From Cutaneotrichosporon cavernicola (Eukaryota; Basidiomycota; Tremellomycetes; Trichosporonales; Trichosporonaceae), in NCBI RefSeq assembly GCF_030864355.1, contig NC_083394.1:930001-994000 (forward strand): 64,000 nucleotides of DNA. The letters are read 5' to 3'. This document shows positions 10,508-22,215 of this stretch, piece after piece. Position 1 is the stretch's first letter. Every line of letters begins with the position of its first letter. A program made the translations under genes and the position numbers. The notes beneath the pieces were generated by a model, which was given only the letters and a program-made list of their open reading frames with translations, ran no database searches and was not told where the DNA came from.

Positions 10508-11927
10508 ATGACGTCCCAGGACGTGCGTTCCATCCTCGATCTGCCTTCGGCGGGCTCGGCGCCTGGACCCTCATCCGTGCCCCGAAAGGCAACAGTACCC
10601 CGCAAGCCCGACGGCATTAGTCGCGAGCTGTATGCGCTGATCGGGAACAACGCGCCGTCACTCGCCGAGGCCCAGGCATCTATCGCTGCAGTCAAGTATC
10701 GCGACCGGCCAAAGCTCAAAGCCAAGAAGGTCAAGTGGGAATGGAGCGAGTTTACTCCCATGGCCCGCGAGGGAGAACCTGGCGCCCCGCGCCTCGGGCA
10801 CTGGGTGCGCGTGACGGACGAGGACCCACACGCGCGCATCGAGCATTTTGGCGGCTTCAACCTTCACGGTCCCAGTGTTATGGAGTACAGCCAGTACGAG
10901 TACGATCAACATCTCGTCGACCCTGGATGGTCAGCACACGAGACGACATACCTCTTCGACCTCCTGCGAGAGTTCGATCTGCGTTTCGTCGTCGCGGCGG
11001 ACCGGTACGCGTACACTGGCCTCAGGGGAGGTGAGGCGCCGAAGAAGCGCTCGATTGAGGAGATGAAGGACCGGTACTACACCATTTGTCGCCGGCTCGT
11101 TCGCACACGTACAGCCTCCGATCCTGCCGTCCAACAGCAGCTCATAACGCAGTACACGTTCGACAAGGGTGAGCCCACACACTCGTAGAAAGCTAACAGC
11201 AGCCCGTGAGACAAAGCGCAAGCAGTACGCGTCCGAGCTGTTCCACCTGACGGCGGCCGAGATCGCAGAGGAGGAGGCACTCTACCTCGAGGTGAAGCGG
11301 TTGGAACAGAACGAGCGCCGTTACCGCGCGGACCGGGACGCGCTCATGCGCTCGGTGATTGGGCTGGACAGTGGTCTCGTTCCCCTGGACCAGAAGAACG
11401 CCGAGGGCGTGCATGCAGTACCAAACAAGAAGAAGCGCCGGCCCGAGGACGAGAGCGGTGTGCCCTCGCCGGCACCGCCGACCAAGAAGCAGAAGGATCA
11501 GGCGGCCTTTGACGCCGCCAACTGCATATACCGCGTGCCGACCGCCACGCCCGCGGCCAACTCGTCCCACCTCTCAACCAAGCATCCTGCCCACGTCCCC
11601 GCGTATCTGCGGAGCACGAAGATGCCCCTCCCCAAGCCCAATACGGCCATCCGCGTATCCGAGCTCCTGGCTGAGATGGGCGTCAGCACTGCACGGCTTG
11701 TCATGCCGACCCGCACCAATCTCGAGGCATACGATGGTGTGCTGCAAGCCGCTGCGAGTCTCGTGGACATGAAGCGGCAAGTCGATCGGGTCGAGCAGGA
11801 GATCCGCACGCTCAAGGCCCAGCGCGACGGTGGATACATACCCCCTGTCGATTTGAGCCGGAAGCGCTCCGAGTCGGTGCTGAGCACGGATACGTCGGCG
11901 ACGAACCGACGGAGTCGTGCTCTGTAG
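10508..11927 (+). CDS. SWC4: Swc4 / DMAP1 subunit of SWR1 and NuA4 chromatin complexes
   Basis: Subunit shared by the SWR1 H2A.Z-exchange remodeller and the NuA4 acetyltransferase in the nucleus; about 460 residues in two exons (intron about 11169-11204). The N-terminus MTSQDVRSILDLP, then WEWSEFTPMAREGEPGAPRLGHWVRV and the SANT-type fold WSAHETTYLFDLLREFDLRFVVAADRY with KKRSIEEMKDRYYTICRRLV, are diagnostic for DMAP1/Swc4. A C-terminal half with KKRRPEDES (likely nuclear signal) and the conserved AIRVSELLAEMGVSTARLVMPTRTNLEAYDGVLQAAASLVDMKRQVDRVE helix pair follows. The start at 10508 was preferred over in-frame codons further upstream because it begins the conserved N-terminus. Confidence 0.95.
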
Positions 11928-12111
11928 CGAGTCGGAGACGTGCACCGTAGCGAGCCTGAGCTGAGGCTAGGCTACAGTTTCGAGATGTGTTGTATTGAAT
12001 GTATATTATGGCGGCATTGCCTGTGACATGAACAAATCCGTGCGGGACATTTCCCGATCGTTCCAATCTTCGGGGGTCATACAACATCATGCGTTTCACA
12101 CTTCCTCAACC

Positions 12112-13285
12112 ATGTCCCAGCGCAGTCACATGAACCGCGCCTGGGCTGCACTCGAGGAGCGCGAACTCTTGCGTGCACTATATGCACGACAGCTCGGTGC
12201 TGCCCCCGAACAGATATTCTACAGTACACGGGCAGCCCGGCTCCGGTCCAACGCCGCGGCGAATCGATACTCCAACGTCCTGCCTTACGACCGCGCCGTC
12301 GTAACATCGAACGAAGGGGCGTATGTGAATGCGAGCGTAGTACGCGCTGGGGGAGAGTGGTGGGTCGCTGCGCAGGTACGTCTCTCTTTGAGTGCGCTGA
12401 TGCAGGCCCCACTGCCGGACAACTTTGCGGCTTTCTTCCGTGCCATACTCCATGGTACGGCCAGTGCTCATCCCCTCGTTGCGGGGATGGGGAGGAAGAG
12501 TGGACATGCGATACTGGTTCAGCTTACGGGGTGGAGTGAACGGGGTGCCCCAAAGGCCGACGATTATATGCCGTGAGTGTTGGGCGTCTTCCTTGGCCTT
12601 CCCCCTCCGACATCCCATCCTGGCCCTGCTTCTTTACAATCCCACCAACTCTCTCCCTCCCCCCCCCCCCCCCCCCCCGCTGACAACAGAAAGGGCAGCA
12701 CGACCCTCCACCACCCAGCCGGCAACGTGCACCTTACACGGGTATCTGGATCGCGTCGGCCCGCCTTAGGCGCCGAGTACACCCAAATCCAGATGGAGGG
12801 GGAGCATGTGATGACGCTCCATCACTACTATTTCGGGGCTTGGCCAGACCACGGCGTACCCGAAGGCAAGGCGGTTGTGCAATTGCGAAGCCTCGTGCGT
12901 GAGGTGCGCGAGCTGGCCGAGCGGGAGGGTTGTGAGGTGTGGGTGCATTGGTGAGTTGCTGCGAGCCCGAAGGCTAGCGGGTTTGGGGAGGAAGAGAGGG
13001 AGGGAATAGGAGAGAATAGAGGGGGAGAGAAGAGCAAGAAGACACCCTGACCCCAGCTCGGCAGGTGTAGGGCGTACTGGCACATTCATCATGCTCTCGT
13101 CGATGCTTGACCGGCCCACCCCCAACAGTGAAGACGAATCGCCCTTCCCGAGCCCGCTCGGGCCGCTCGAGATGGAGCACCCAGACGCGATCGCACGCCG
13201 CGTCGACGCGATCCGCGAGTACCGTTGCATGCTGGTCCAGACGCCGCAGCAGCTTGCACTGTTGTATGCCATATTGGGCGAGTAG
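12112..13285 (+). CDS. Classical protein tyrosine phosphatase
   Basis: Cysteine-dependent protein tyrosine phosphatase of about 307 residues, little more than the catalytic domain. Seen in order: NRYSNVLPYDRAVV with a following NASVV (substrate-recognition loop region), APLPDNFAAFFRAI, LHHYYFGAWPDHGVPEG (WPD loop with the general acid), the signature VHCSAGVGRTG, and the Q-loop region LVQTPQQLALLYAIL. Introns are about 12376-12405, 12573-12689 (with a run of 20 C) and 12951-13056. The last one splits the codon of the catalytic cysteine (TG at 12949-12950, C at 13057). The first ATG of the family-like region is 12112; an upstream in-frame ATG at 12028 is possible. It most resembles small fungal PTPs that dephosphorylate MAP kinases; the target is unknown. 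Confidence 0.9.
12659..12678 (+). repeat. C20 homopolymer in a PTP intron
   Basis: Twenty consecutive C residues inside the second intron of the phosphatase gene, immediately before its CTGAC branch sequence and the AACAG acceptor. It takes the place of a mixed polypyrimidine tract. Its true length may be uncertain because long homopolymers are error-prone. Confidence 0.9.
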
Positions 13286-13671
13286 GTCGAGCGGGCGTGA
13301 GCAAAGCTAGTCGCTCTAAAATGGAAGCTGAGCGTAGATCCAACAAGGGCGCGTGTAGCAAGAGCTCTTGCATCTTTTGTTGAATTCTTGATGTGTATCA
13401 TGCGGAACGCTATACATTACTAGCATTGTAGTCATGGATGGCATCTTGATCGTACGAATACGGTATGGTCTAGATTGCACCAGATGTTCATGTAAAGATA
13501 TCTCTGCATTTATTGGGTGAGGATCTGGGGTGACTGCCATGCGTCGGACCCATGTCCCCGAATGAAAATGACGAAATTGACTTCGGGGTTGGCTTGTCTG
13601 ACTTCGGGCTTCTCGACTAGGCAACGGTAACGGTTCCCACCTTGACATCTCCTCATCCTTCTCTTATTAAA
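13286..13671 (+). other. Intergenic region upstream of MCR1
   Basis: 386 bp between two plus-strand genes. No reading frame is supportable. The last 40 bp before the Mcr1 start are pyrimidine-rich, like other leaders in the window; this stretch should hold the phosphatase 3' end and the Mcr1 promoter. Confidence 0.45.
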
Positions 13672-15204
13672 ATGTTCGCCGCTCGTACCCTGCCCACCCT
13701 CCGCGCCGCGCGCAACCAGGTCGTGAGTTGCATCCCTCCTCCGGACGTCATCAGTGACACATCCTCCCCGGTCCCCCACTTGACATGTTGATACCAGTCC
13801 CGTCAGGTGCGCACGTACGCTACCGCGCCCAAGGAGGGCGGATCCAGTGAGTGTCCCCTCCCAACAACCCAAGATTGCCGAGAGCTAACGATAGACATCG
13901 GCATGATCCTTGCGGTTGCTGGTGTTGTGAGTTGTTTGATGGGAGGTCTTCGGGCCGTCCCACGGACTGATCGTTCAACCCCTCCCCATCGCTCTTTCCC
14001 CTCCTTCCCAGCCCAACCCCTCCCTTTCCCCTTCCTCCCTCCTCTTCCTCCCTCCTCTTCTCCCTCCTCCCTTTCTTCACTCGTCTTCCTCTATCTCCCC
14101 CTGTCCCCGGTCCCCCGCCTTCCCAGCCTCGCGTTCCGGGCTCGGCGTTGTGCTCGCGCTCACACCAGGGTGGCCTCGGGTACCTCGCGTACAAGAACAT
14201 GACCGGCACCGCCAAGGCCAAGACGACTCTCGAGAGCTACCTTGCGTCGGCGGACCCCGCGCTCTGGGCCCAGACCAAGCCCGCCAACCCTGGCATTGAC
14301 GGGTGCGTCTCTTTCCTTCTAGCCCGCAGTCTTGACATCGGCTTCAGGCTCGGCTCTGCCAACCCCTTGAGCCCAGCTAACCCACAGCAAGACCTGGACG
14401 CCCGTCAAGGTCAAGGCGATCGAGCACTACAACGACAACACGGCCATCTACGAGCTCGCCTTCACCGGCGAGGGCGCTGACCAGAAGACCTCTGGCCTGA
14501 CGACGGCTTCGTGCCTGGTTGTCCGCAGCCCCGAGGGTGAGAACGCCGTCAAGGACGACAAGGGCAAGCCCGTTATCCGTCCCTACACCCCTGTCTCGCC
14601 TCCTGGCCACAAGGGCTCGATCGACCTCATCATCAAGAGCTACCCCGAGGGCAATATCTCCAAGTGGTTCGCCGGCCTCAAGCCCGGAGACGAGGTGCTG
14701 CTCAAGGGCCCCATCGTCAAGACCGCGTACGAGCCCAACGCAGTTGACAAGGCCGTCTTTGTTGCCGGTGGCTCGGGCATCACCCCCGCCTGGCAGCTGA
14801 TCAACCACGCCCTCTCGCTCCCGGACGACAAGACGACCTTCACCCTCCTCTACGCCAACGTCAACGAGAAGGACATCCGTGAGTCTTTCGCTCATTTGTG
14901 CTAATTTATAGTCCTCCGCAAGGAGTGGGACGCCCTCGCGTCCAAGTACCCCGGCCGCCTGCAGGTCGTCTACTTCCTCGACAACGCCCCGGCTGGCTGG
15001 AAGCACGAGACTGGCTACGTCACTGCCGAGCACATCAGCAAGTACTTCCCCCGCGCTGAGGGTGACAAGGTCAAGGCATACGTCTGCGGCCCTCCTGGCC
15101 AGTACAAGGCCATCTCGGGTGCCAAGGACGGCATGAAGCAGGGTGAGGTCGGCGGCGCCCTCAAGGACCTCGGCTACACCACCGAGGAGGTGTTCAAGTT
15201 CTAA
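13672..15204 (+). CDS. MCR1: Mcr1 mitochondrial NADH-cytochrome b5 reductase
   Basis: FAD flavoprotein that passes electrons from NADH to cytochrome b5 or ergosterol enzymes, in the mitochondrial outer membrane and intermembrane space. It has about 350 residues in about six exons. The N-terminus MFAARTLPTLRAARNQV is a presequence, followed by a short membrane segment (GMILAVAGV, continuing into GGLGYLAYK across a 240-nt intron). The reductase fold shows KTWTPVKVKAIEHYNDNTAIYELAF, the FAD motif RPYTPVS, IIKSYPEGNISKWFAGLKPGDEV, the NADH site VFVAGGSGITPAWQL and the C-terminal YVCGPPGQ. Ends FKF-stop at 15202. Several tiny first exons are typical of these yeasts. Convergent with Dad3, 126 bp away. 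Confidence 0.95.
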
Positions 15205-15330
15205 GCGCGAGCGCGGAGTGAGGGCTGGGCAAGTGTCCAGCCCAGCTGGACAGTGCTATCTTCAACAGTAGCAGCTTTGAGGACAATACATACAGTACAA
15301 TACATACAGGGTCGGGCGTGGAGGAGGCCT

Positions 15331-15818
15331 AGAACATGATGGTCGAGCCCTCGTCTTCCCAGCTCTGGTCGGGTGTGCGTCGGCTCTGTGGGCTCTGTTC
15401 TTGAGCAGCGATGGCGGCCTCGTTCTCCGCATCGCGCATCTCTGCTGCCTGCGAAACATTGTACACTGCGGCGCGGTACTGGTGTCAGCTTGGCCAGAGA
15501 ACCCGAGACCTGGATGGCACAACTCACCATGGTGAAAACAAGCTTCATCTCCTTCTCGAGCTCGCGCAGCTCTGATAACAAGTGGGAATTGGGTGCGTCG
15601 ACAGTCTCACGCACAACTGTGGAGATCTATCTGATCAGCCCAATCTCGAGTCGGCGCACCTTTTTGACCTTGTCAGCGAGCTTTGCATATTCCCATAGCA
15701 CCTCTCCCTCAAGCGTTGACAACTGTGGATGGTCGGCGCTGCTTGTCAGATGATTGGGCCGGTGACGGAAGTGGAAAGAGGTGCGTACGCACTATGGATT
15801 TGTGGTGCTGATGTTCAT
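15331..15818 (-). CDS. DAD3: DASH complex subunit Dad3
   Basis: Small subunit of the DASH/Dam1 ring that couples kinetochores to microtubules in fungi. The gene is too fragmented to show as one open frame: four short exons joined across introns of about 33-51 nt give about 118 residues. Translation starts MNISTTNPYADHPQLSTLEGEVL and continues WEYAKLADKVKKISTVVRETVDAP, then LLSELRELEKEMKLVFTMYRAAV, then a Gln/Ser/Asp-rich tail ending STIMF-stop at 15331. The NPYADHPQLS-LEGEVLWEYAKLADKVK block and the LLxELRELEKxM helix are characteristic of Dad3. The tail after about residue 80 is low complexity and probably disordered. Start at 15818 and all splice sites follow the consensus of the neighbours. 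Confidence 0.9.
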
Positions 15819-16267
15819 GTTGAATGAAGAAGTAGTTGTCAACAAACGCGTCACGTCGGCCGCCGAAACGAAACGGGCGCCCAGGTGTTAAGATGAAGTG
15901 GCGGAGGTCAAACCAAGTCCGTGGACCTGATGGGGGGCGGGGGCGGCTTTGGCACACCGTTCCCCATATGATCACTGACGTCGCTCTAAACCCATTTAGT
16001 ACTTTCCTTCCTCCGCCCCAGCCCAAGTTCGGACACACTTCAAGTTCCGACTTCTCTTTCGCTTTCTCTTTCTCTTTCTCTTTCGCTCCTCATCTCGCTC
16101 TCAGCTTACTGTTCGATACCACCTCATGCCCCGTTGACCGGTCTACCTAACCCAACCTACCATCTCGCAACCCTCTCCCCTTACCCAACCACCCCCAACC
16201 CTCCCACCGACCCACCCCCTCCCAACCCCAACACCCCAACACCCCAACCACCTACCTCCAAGCAACT
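15819..16267. promoter_or_regulatory. Divergent promoter between DAD3 and lipin; pyrimidine-rich leader
   Basis: 449 bp between divergent start codons. The Pah1 side holds a CTTT(C/T) repeat tract (about 16053-16086) and a long C/A-rich, G-poor stretch (16137-16262) that is probably the transcribed leader. No coding sequence is seen. Confidence 0.55.
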
Positions 16268-19200
16268 ATGCAGTACCTGTCCAAAGCGTACAACTACTGT
16301 GAGGTGACCAATCCACTTCGTGAGAGCTCACACCAGACTCGGGGATTAATCCCGCGACACTGTCTGGCGCTATTGACATTATTGTCGTGCGCAGCGTTGA
16401 CGAGGTGAGTTGGTGATGGAGCTTTGGCTGTTCGCTTGACGGCGCACACCTTCTGCGCCGGCACATGACATGACGTCCTCGGCTTCCTCCCCGACCCGCG
16501 TCCCCGCGTCCTCTACTCTCCCCCACCGGCCCCTCTCCCCATTTCCCCCCGTCTCCCTTCACCCAACCCAACCTAACCCCCACTACCCGCTCCCCTGCTG
16601 ACATCAGGATGGCGAGGAGACACTAGCAGGCTCACCATTCCACGTCCGCTTCGGCAAGCTGCAGGTGCTGCGCGCAGGTGAGAAGCGCGTGACTCTGCGC
16701 ATGCCGAACAACCTCCCCGCGCCACATGTCGCCCCCTTCAGCATGAAAGTCAGCGAGACCGGCGAGGCGTTCTTCGTCCTCGAGACCGAGGAGGAGGTGC
16801 CCGCGGAACTCATGACGTCGCCAGTGGTAGCGGCAGCAGACGTAAGCCCAGGCGCATGCACAGCTGACGACAGGCTGACGACGTGCCTCCACCAAAAGAC
16901 GAGGACTTTGGCTTCCCAGATCCAAACGCGGAGAAGTCGCGCACGCAGCAGCCATTCGGGGCGACTGAGAAGCTTGTGTCTCACGAGGGGCACGCGGACA
17001 GCCTGTCAACCCTGCCTGATGTCGAGCCGCTTGATCTCAATGCCGGTGCAGGAGCCGATGGAACAGGTACAGCCACCCCACCCGAACCCGACTCGCTTGA
17101 TATCTCGCACGCCTCTACAAGCCGTCGCCCCTCCACTGAAGGTGGCCGCCCGCGGCGGCCTTCCGATGCCGGGCGCCTCGATGCGCCACCTAACCCTCTC
17201 GAGGCGGAACCAGGAGAGGGCACGGATCTGCCCATTCGCAACTGGCATCTCAAATACGCAACCCACAAACCCGACGGCAGTCTAGAGCTCCCCAAGGTCC
17301 CCAAGGGCATGCACGACGGGCCGGAAGTGATGTACGGCAAGGACATTGTCCTCGACGCGGCCGGCTACCATGCCGCCGACAAGGAGATCCAGAGCAAGGC
17401 GGTCCAGGAGCTCAGGAAGGTCGCGTCCAAGTCGCAGATCACCGCGTCGGCCCTCCCGCCCTCAGCGTCGACACCGACGTCACCGTCTATGTTCCCTAGA
17501 CCTGACCCGCCCGCGGGCGCATCGACCATCCAAGATGAGCACGTCGAGGAGCTTGTCAATGACCTCATGGCGTCTGCGACGCCCAAGACTCAGAGCGAGG
17601 AGCTGTCGGCGTCGATTGCCGCGCTGTCCCTTGAGGACAAGTCGCGTCCCAGCAACGTCTCCCCGAAGAAGGGACCCGCGCTGGACCGGGCTCAGACCGA
17701 GCCTCCTGAGGAGCTCGCCCAGAGCAGCATCAGCCGTCCGCTGTCGCCCACGGGGGGGAGACTCGAGAACCAGGCTGAGATGGACCTCGCCTGGGACTGG
17801 AGCCAGCTTCCCAAGGACAAGGAAGGAAAGGAGGATAAGGACAAGGAACACAATGTGGCCAAGGTCGACGGGTCCCCCGTTGTCGAGCGCCCGCAGGTGC
17901 CTCAACGCGGCGACAGCCTGCCGGTCGCGCTCGACGGTGTTGCTCAGCCCAAGCCACTTGCGACTCTCAGGCCCCTCGACGACGACAACTATACGTACAT
18001 GCTGCAGTGCGACAACCGCGTGCACATGTTCGAGCTCTCACTGTGTGGCAACGACGATTACGCGCCCGAGGGCAAAGCAACGCAAGAGGAGCGTGACCAG
18101 TTTGACGAGCACCGCGTGTCGTTTGCCAAGTTTGTCGAGGAGGCCGCGACTGTCGACGACATCAAGCTCATCGTCAAGTACAAGGGCCTGTACCTGTCGT
18201 GGAAGACGGGGTACCATGTGCTCTTTGCGCTTGCGATCTACCGTCGCTCGATGACGCCGCCAAAGGCCCAGCCCGAGGTGCCACAACGCCAGTCGGGCTA
18301 CTGGTCGAGATGGTGGCGTAGAACCGAGTCGACTGGCAACGCCATCGAGCGTGTGCAGTCGGCGTCGGGCGTAGAGGTACCGTCCAAGGAGAAGCTGGTC
18401 CTGCCTCCAACCTCGGCGACGTCGCCGCCCTCCGAGGTCCCTTCACCTTCAGCGACCCCTGTGCCACCCGCGCCAGCTTCTGCGCCTGGTACGCCTCCAG
18501 CGCCTGAGCCTCCTGTCGAGGAGAAGCACTATGCCAAGACGCTTCGTCTCTCATCAGACCAGCTCAAGGAGCTTCAGCTCAAGCCCGGCCCTAACACGAT
18601 CCAGTTCTCTGTGACGTCGAGCTACTCTGGTAACGCGGTCGTCACTGCTCGCATTTTCCTGTGGGAGGAAACGGACCAGGTCATCATCTCGGATATTGAC
18701 GGGACGATCACCAAGTCGGACGCGCTGGGTCATGTGTTCGCGGCCATCGGACGCGACTGGACGCACGTCGGCATCGCCAACCTGTACACCGACATCACGA
18801 ACAACGGGTACAAGATGATCTACCTGACTGCACGCGCCATCGGGCAGGCCGACACGACGCGCGAGTACCTCAAGACGATCGTGCAAGGGGACTACCGTAT
18901 GCCCGAGGGCCCAGTCATCATGTCTCCCGACCGGTTGATGGCGAGTCTGCATCGCGAGGTCATTCTGCGGAAGCCAGAGCTATTCAAGATGGCGTGCTTG
19001 CGTGACATCCAGCGCCTCTTCGGCAAGTACGCTAAGAGCGCGTTCTTCGCAGGCTTTGGTAACCGCATCACGGACGCGATGTCTTACCGGTCCGTGGGAA
19101 TCGGGACTGGCAAGATCTATACCATCGACAGCACCGGTGTGATCCTCACCGAGCTCCTCCAGACATCTCACCGGGGTAGCTATGTCGGTCTCAACGATCT

Positions 19201-19759
19201 TGTCAACGAGGTCTTCCCGCCTGTCAAAACCAAGTTCCAGCCCCAGTACACCGACTTCAACTACTGGAAGGCGCCGATTATGGACATCCCGCTGCCAGAC
19301 TTTGCTCCTCCTTCTCCAGCCCTCTCGGCGCGCTCTGACACCTCTGGTGCGTCCCGCCTCAGTGTCCTGGGCCGCATTGCAACACTCGGTAGACGCGGCT
19401 CGCGCTCGCCCCCGCCCGAAGGGCTCAGCCAGACCTCGCGGCCTACCTCGCCTCTGCTCGGGCCGAGCGTCACGGCTGATGACCTCGAGGATGACGAGGA
19501 CGAGGACGATCTCCAGAACTGGAGTGGTAGTACACCCGCAATGACGGCCGCACGAAGGCGGCGCGACTCGGGTAGCTCGATGCCGGGCTCGTTTGAGAAC
19601 GGCAACGCGTTCCCACCCGAGTGGGACGAGGAGAGCCAGGGCTCACATGGGTCCAAGGACCACGAGAACTGCGAGCGCGAGCACGAGAACTACGAGGACG
19701 ACGAGATGTTTGACGACGACATTCTGGCAACGGGCGAGATGGCCCATGTGCCGTTCTAG
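16268..19759 (+). CDS. PAH1: Lipin-type phosphatidate phosphatase Pah1/Ned1
   Basis: Mg2+-dependent phosphatidate phosphatase that makes diacylglycerol for storage lipid and phospholipid synthesis and controls nuclear membrane growth; about 1070 residues. Tiny first exon MQYLSKAYNYY (start 16268), then SGINPATLSGAIDIIVVRSVDEDG and SPFHVRFGKLQVLR form the N-lipin domain with its membrane-binding helix. Introns are about 16299-16334, 16407-16608 and 16842-16873. A long disordered Ser/Pro region follows. The LNS2 catalytic domain carries IISDIDGTITKSDALGH (DxDxT motif), IYLTARAIGQADTTREYL, MPEGPVIMSPDRL, REVILRKPELFKMACLRDI and FAGFGNRITDAMSYRSVGI. The C-terminal acidic tail is typical of fungal lipins. 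Regulation by phosphorylation and Nem1-Spo7 is known for the family, not shown here. Confidence 0.98.
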
Positions 19760-19919
19760 TCGAAACCACGCTAGTGCGGCGAGCTTGCTTTGTGAGAGAC
19801 GCCCGAGCTGTGCGCGTCCTGAGACTCCAGGAGATCCGGAGTGTGACGGATCGGAAATATGTTGTAGACTATTTGCACATAGGCTAGACGTAGAATGCAT
19901 CATGCTGCTATTGCTACTG

Positions 19920-20888
19920 TTATTGCAGGAGTGCGCGAACCATACGCTCGGCTGGCTCTGTGACATCGCCGCCATCGACCTTGCCAGCCACAGCGTACGA
20001 GTAGAAGAGGATCTTCATGGCGATAGCGACGCCGGCGTGTAGTACTCCAACGGCGATAACGAGCAGGCGCGCCCACTTGTGTTCCTGGCTGATGACCGGG
20101 AGGATGTTTGTGATGCTGGTGTGAGCCGATTCAAGATCGATACTCGATACTTACAGGAAGAATCCCGACGCGGCCGCGCCCAATCCAACGAAAACCCACC
20201 GCGCAATAGTATAGGGAATGAGGCAGAGTAGCGACACGGGGACATATGCCGCCATGGCGTACCCGTAGATTCCCAGAGCCTCGGCCGGGGCCCACTCCGC
20301 CACACCAAGCCATCGGGTTCCGGCCCACAACGCAGCGGGCACACCGAGACCGTATATGTAAATAAGGGATGTGGCAGTTGAGAGGAGGGGGATGTTGGCG
20401 ATGACGGACTCGCCGGCGCGGTAAGCTTGGAGGGAGGAGGTGAGAGTGGAGGTTGTGTACAGGATTAGGATTAGGGTCGTGAGGGTCCAGAAGGGGCCTG
20501 GGGTTAGCAACCCAAGCTTGGGTTCTGGTTCTGGATTCTGGATGTGGGAAAGGTGATGTTGGCGAGGAGACATGGTGAGCCGCGGGCACGAACTCACCAT
20601 AAAGATCCACCTGGCCATCACAAGCATCCTCAATGAAACCCCCCTGTGGCACCAGAGCGCGCACCACGCGCTTCAGCACTGTCCCAGTATCGACGTCAAA
20701 GTAGACCTGGTAATACGCGATATTGAAGGGCGAGTATGGCACTTCGCGCACCTCGCGTTCAGCTGGGCCGGCAGGAGAGTTGGGGAGGAAAGTCTTGAAT
20801 TGGAGGTCGCCCGTAGACTGCCATTAGCGCCGTCAATTGGGAAGAGTACCTCGTCCTCGTCAACGTCGACTATTGCGTAACCTGACAT
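19920..20888 (-). CDS. YIP1-family Golgi membrane protein (YIPF1/YIPF2-like)
   Basis: Multispanning Golgi/ER-exit protein of the Yip1 family, which binds Rab GTPases and supports vesicle traffic. Four exons give about 270 residues. The cytosolic N-terminus MSGYAIVDVDEDE, after a 34-nt intron, reads STGDLQFKTFLPN. It leads into PFNIAYYQVYFDVDTGTVLKRVVRALVP and LYGPFWTLTTLILILYTTSTL, the family hallmark (a Phe-Asp-Val-Asp stretch, then DLYGPFW). At least five hydrophobic segments follow, the last being LLVIAVGVLHAGVAIAMKILFY. The FDVDT and DLYGPFW motifs match YIPF1/YIPF2 (yeast Yip5) better than Yip1 itself. Convergent with lipin (160 bp). An E-box CACGTG lies at 20987-20992, about 100 bp upstream. 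Confidence 0.85.
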
Positions 20889-21142
20889 TGTGGTTGGGTG
20901 GGGTGTTGTTGAGGTTGTTGGTATCCCTCTTGGCCAGCTCACGTCAACTCGTCACCATACACGCGGAACGTTGAGTGGAGGTCTACCACGTGAGTAAAGG
21001 GGTCCCCGGATAGAGTTGATTGCCACGTTGTCACGTCCCCCACATGGGAAGTCGAATTCAGTCATTAAAACAAGCGCCACCAAAAGGGCAAAGGGGTCGA
21101 GATTTTAAATCTCACTTTGCACATTGACGTACTGCGCAAGTT

Positions 21143-21174
21143 AGCGACTTGGCAAGCTAGCGACTTGGCAAGCT
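21143..21174. repeat. Perfect 2 x 16 bp tandem repeat
   Basis: Unit agcgacttggcaagct occurs twice back to back, with partial copies on both sides (gcaagtt before, ggcaac after). It lies in the promoter space of the YIP-family gene and has no known function. Confidence 0.9.
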
Positions 21175-22125
21175 GGCAACCTGTGGCCAAACAGCTAGTC
21201 ACTTGTGGAAGGGAGAGAGTGATGTTGACATGATATTATGGACAAGCTATTCCAATTGGCCAATACCCAAGTTTCAAAGCCAGGCTTACATCACATGAGG
21301 TTCCATTCCCCTTGTCTGTCTTGCTTTGAATGGATTAATTGCAACTTGGGATTCAGGTCGCCTGAACGGGGCTTGATGTCAAACAGAGGTCATGCAAACA
21401 TCACCCTGATTGTGCGTGGCGTCAGAGATGAGAGGGCATGGAAGAGTGACAGAGGAGCGGGCAGGCTGAGCTATTCTAATCTCTAGTCTGATGCGCGGGC
21501 TGGTGGGCTGTGCAAATTAGTGTGCCCCAGTTTCTAAATACAATGTTCTGGACCAACAAAGGAATTTCGGGGGTTGGCCAAATCTCAAGTCATCTAGTTG
21601 TGTGGGCCGTGAGAACCCCGTAATGTTTAGCAGGCTCAATACGAATACGTCAATAGACAATGGTACCTTATGTATCGCTTTCTTTCCATCTACATCATCA
21701 TCATCGTCCATTCATAGCTTTGACAGCTTGATTGACATAAGCCGACATACACGACGGCTGGTACGGTTGTAAGAACAAGACAAGACAAGCCATCAAGTCG
21801 GAATTAGCATTCCCAGCAGCCAACAGCCGCCAGGCCCCAACCCAACGCGTCTCTGCCGATCTGCCTCGTTCCTTGCTCCCCAACACGCTACACGCTACAC
21901 GCTCGGGTCGACCTTGCCATCAACCATCAACCATATCTTCTCTCATCCCGCACGACCCATCGCCACCTTTACTCTTTACTCGTGACACTCCACGACTATT
22001 CGGAGCTGGCCTCTGAACGACTGCTGCACATTGACCCGGACCATCTCGCCAAGCTTTCGGCCTAGCTGAGCGCCTACCAAACGATCAAGTTTGCCCGCGA
22101 CCTTGACACTCTAGATCTCAAGGCA

Positions 22126-22141
22126 CCCCCCCCCCCCCCCC
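22126..22141 (+). repeat. C16 homopolymer in the 5' leader of the channel gene
   Basis: Sixteen consecutive C residues about 75 bp upstream of the channel ATG, inside the ATG-free leader. Confidence 0.9.
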
Positions 22142-22215
22142 GTCCAAACTTACAAAACCCCACTGCGAACACACACACATCTCCACGCACACACACCCAC
22201 AAGCACACATCCCCG

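Larger units (their letters stand above)
20889..22215. other. 1.3-kb intergenic region with a 16-bp tandem repeat and the channel-gene leader
   Basis: Divergent intergenic space between the YIP-family gene and the CSC1-type channel. It holds an E-box at 20987, two perfect copies of a 16-bp unit (agcgacttggcaagct) at 21143-21158 and 21159-21174, and a run of 16 C at 22126-22141. The last 543 nt (21673-22215) contain no ATG on the plus strand, which fits a long scanned 5' leader. Short reading frames here are not convincing genes. Confidence 0.6.

Noticed and set aside
12659..12678. C-rich runs as telomere or assembly-gap marks
   Set aside because: They are pure C, not telomeric repeats, and sit inside well-formed introns or leaders with intact flanking genes.
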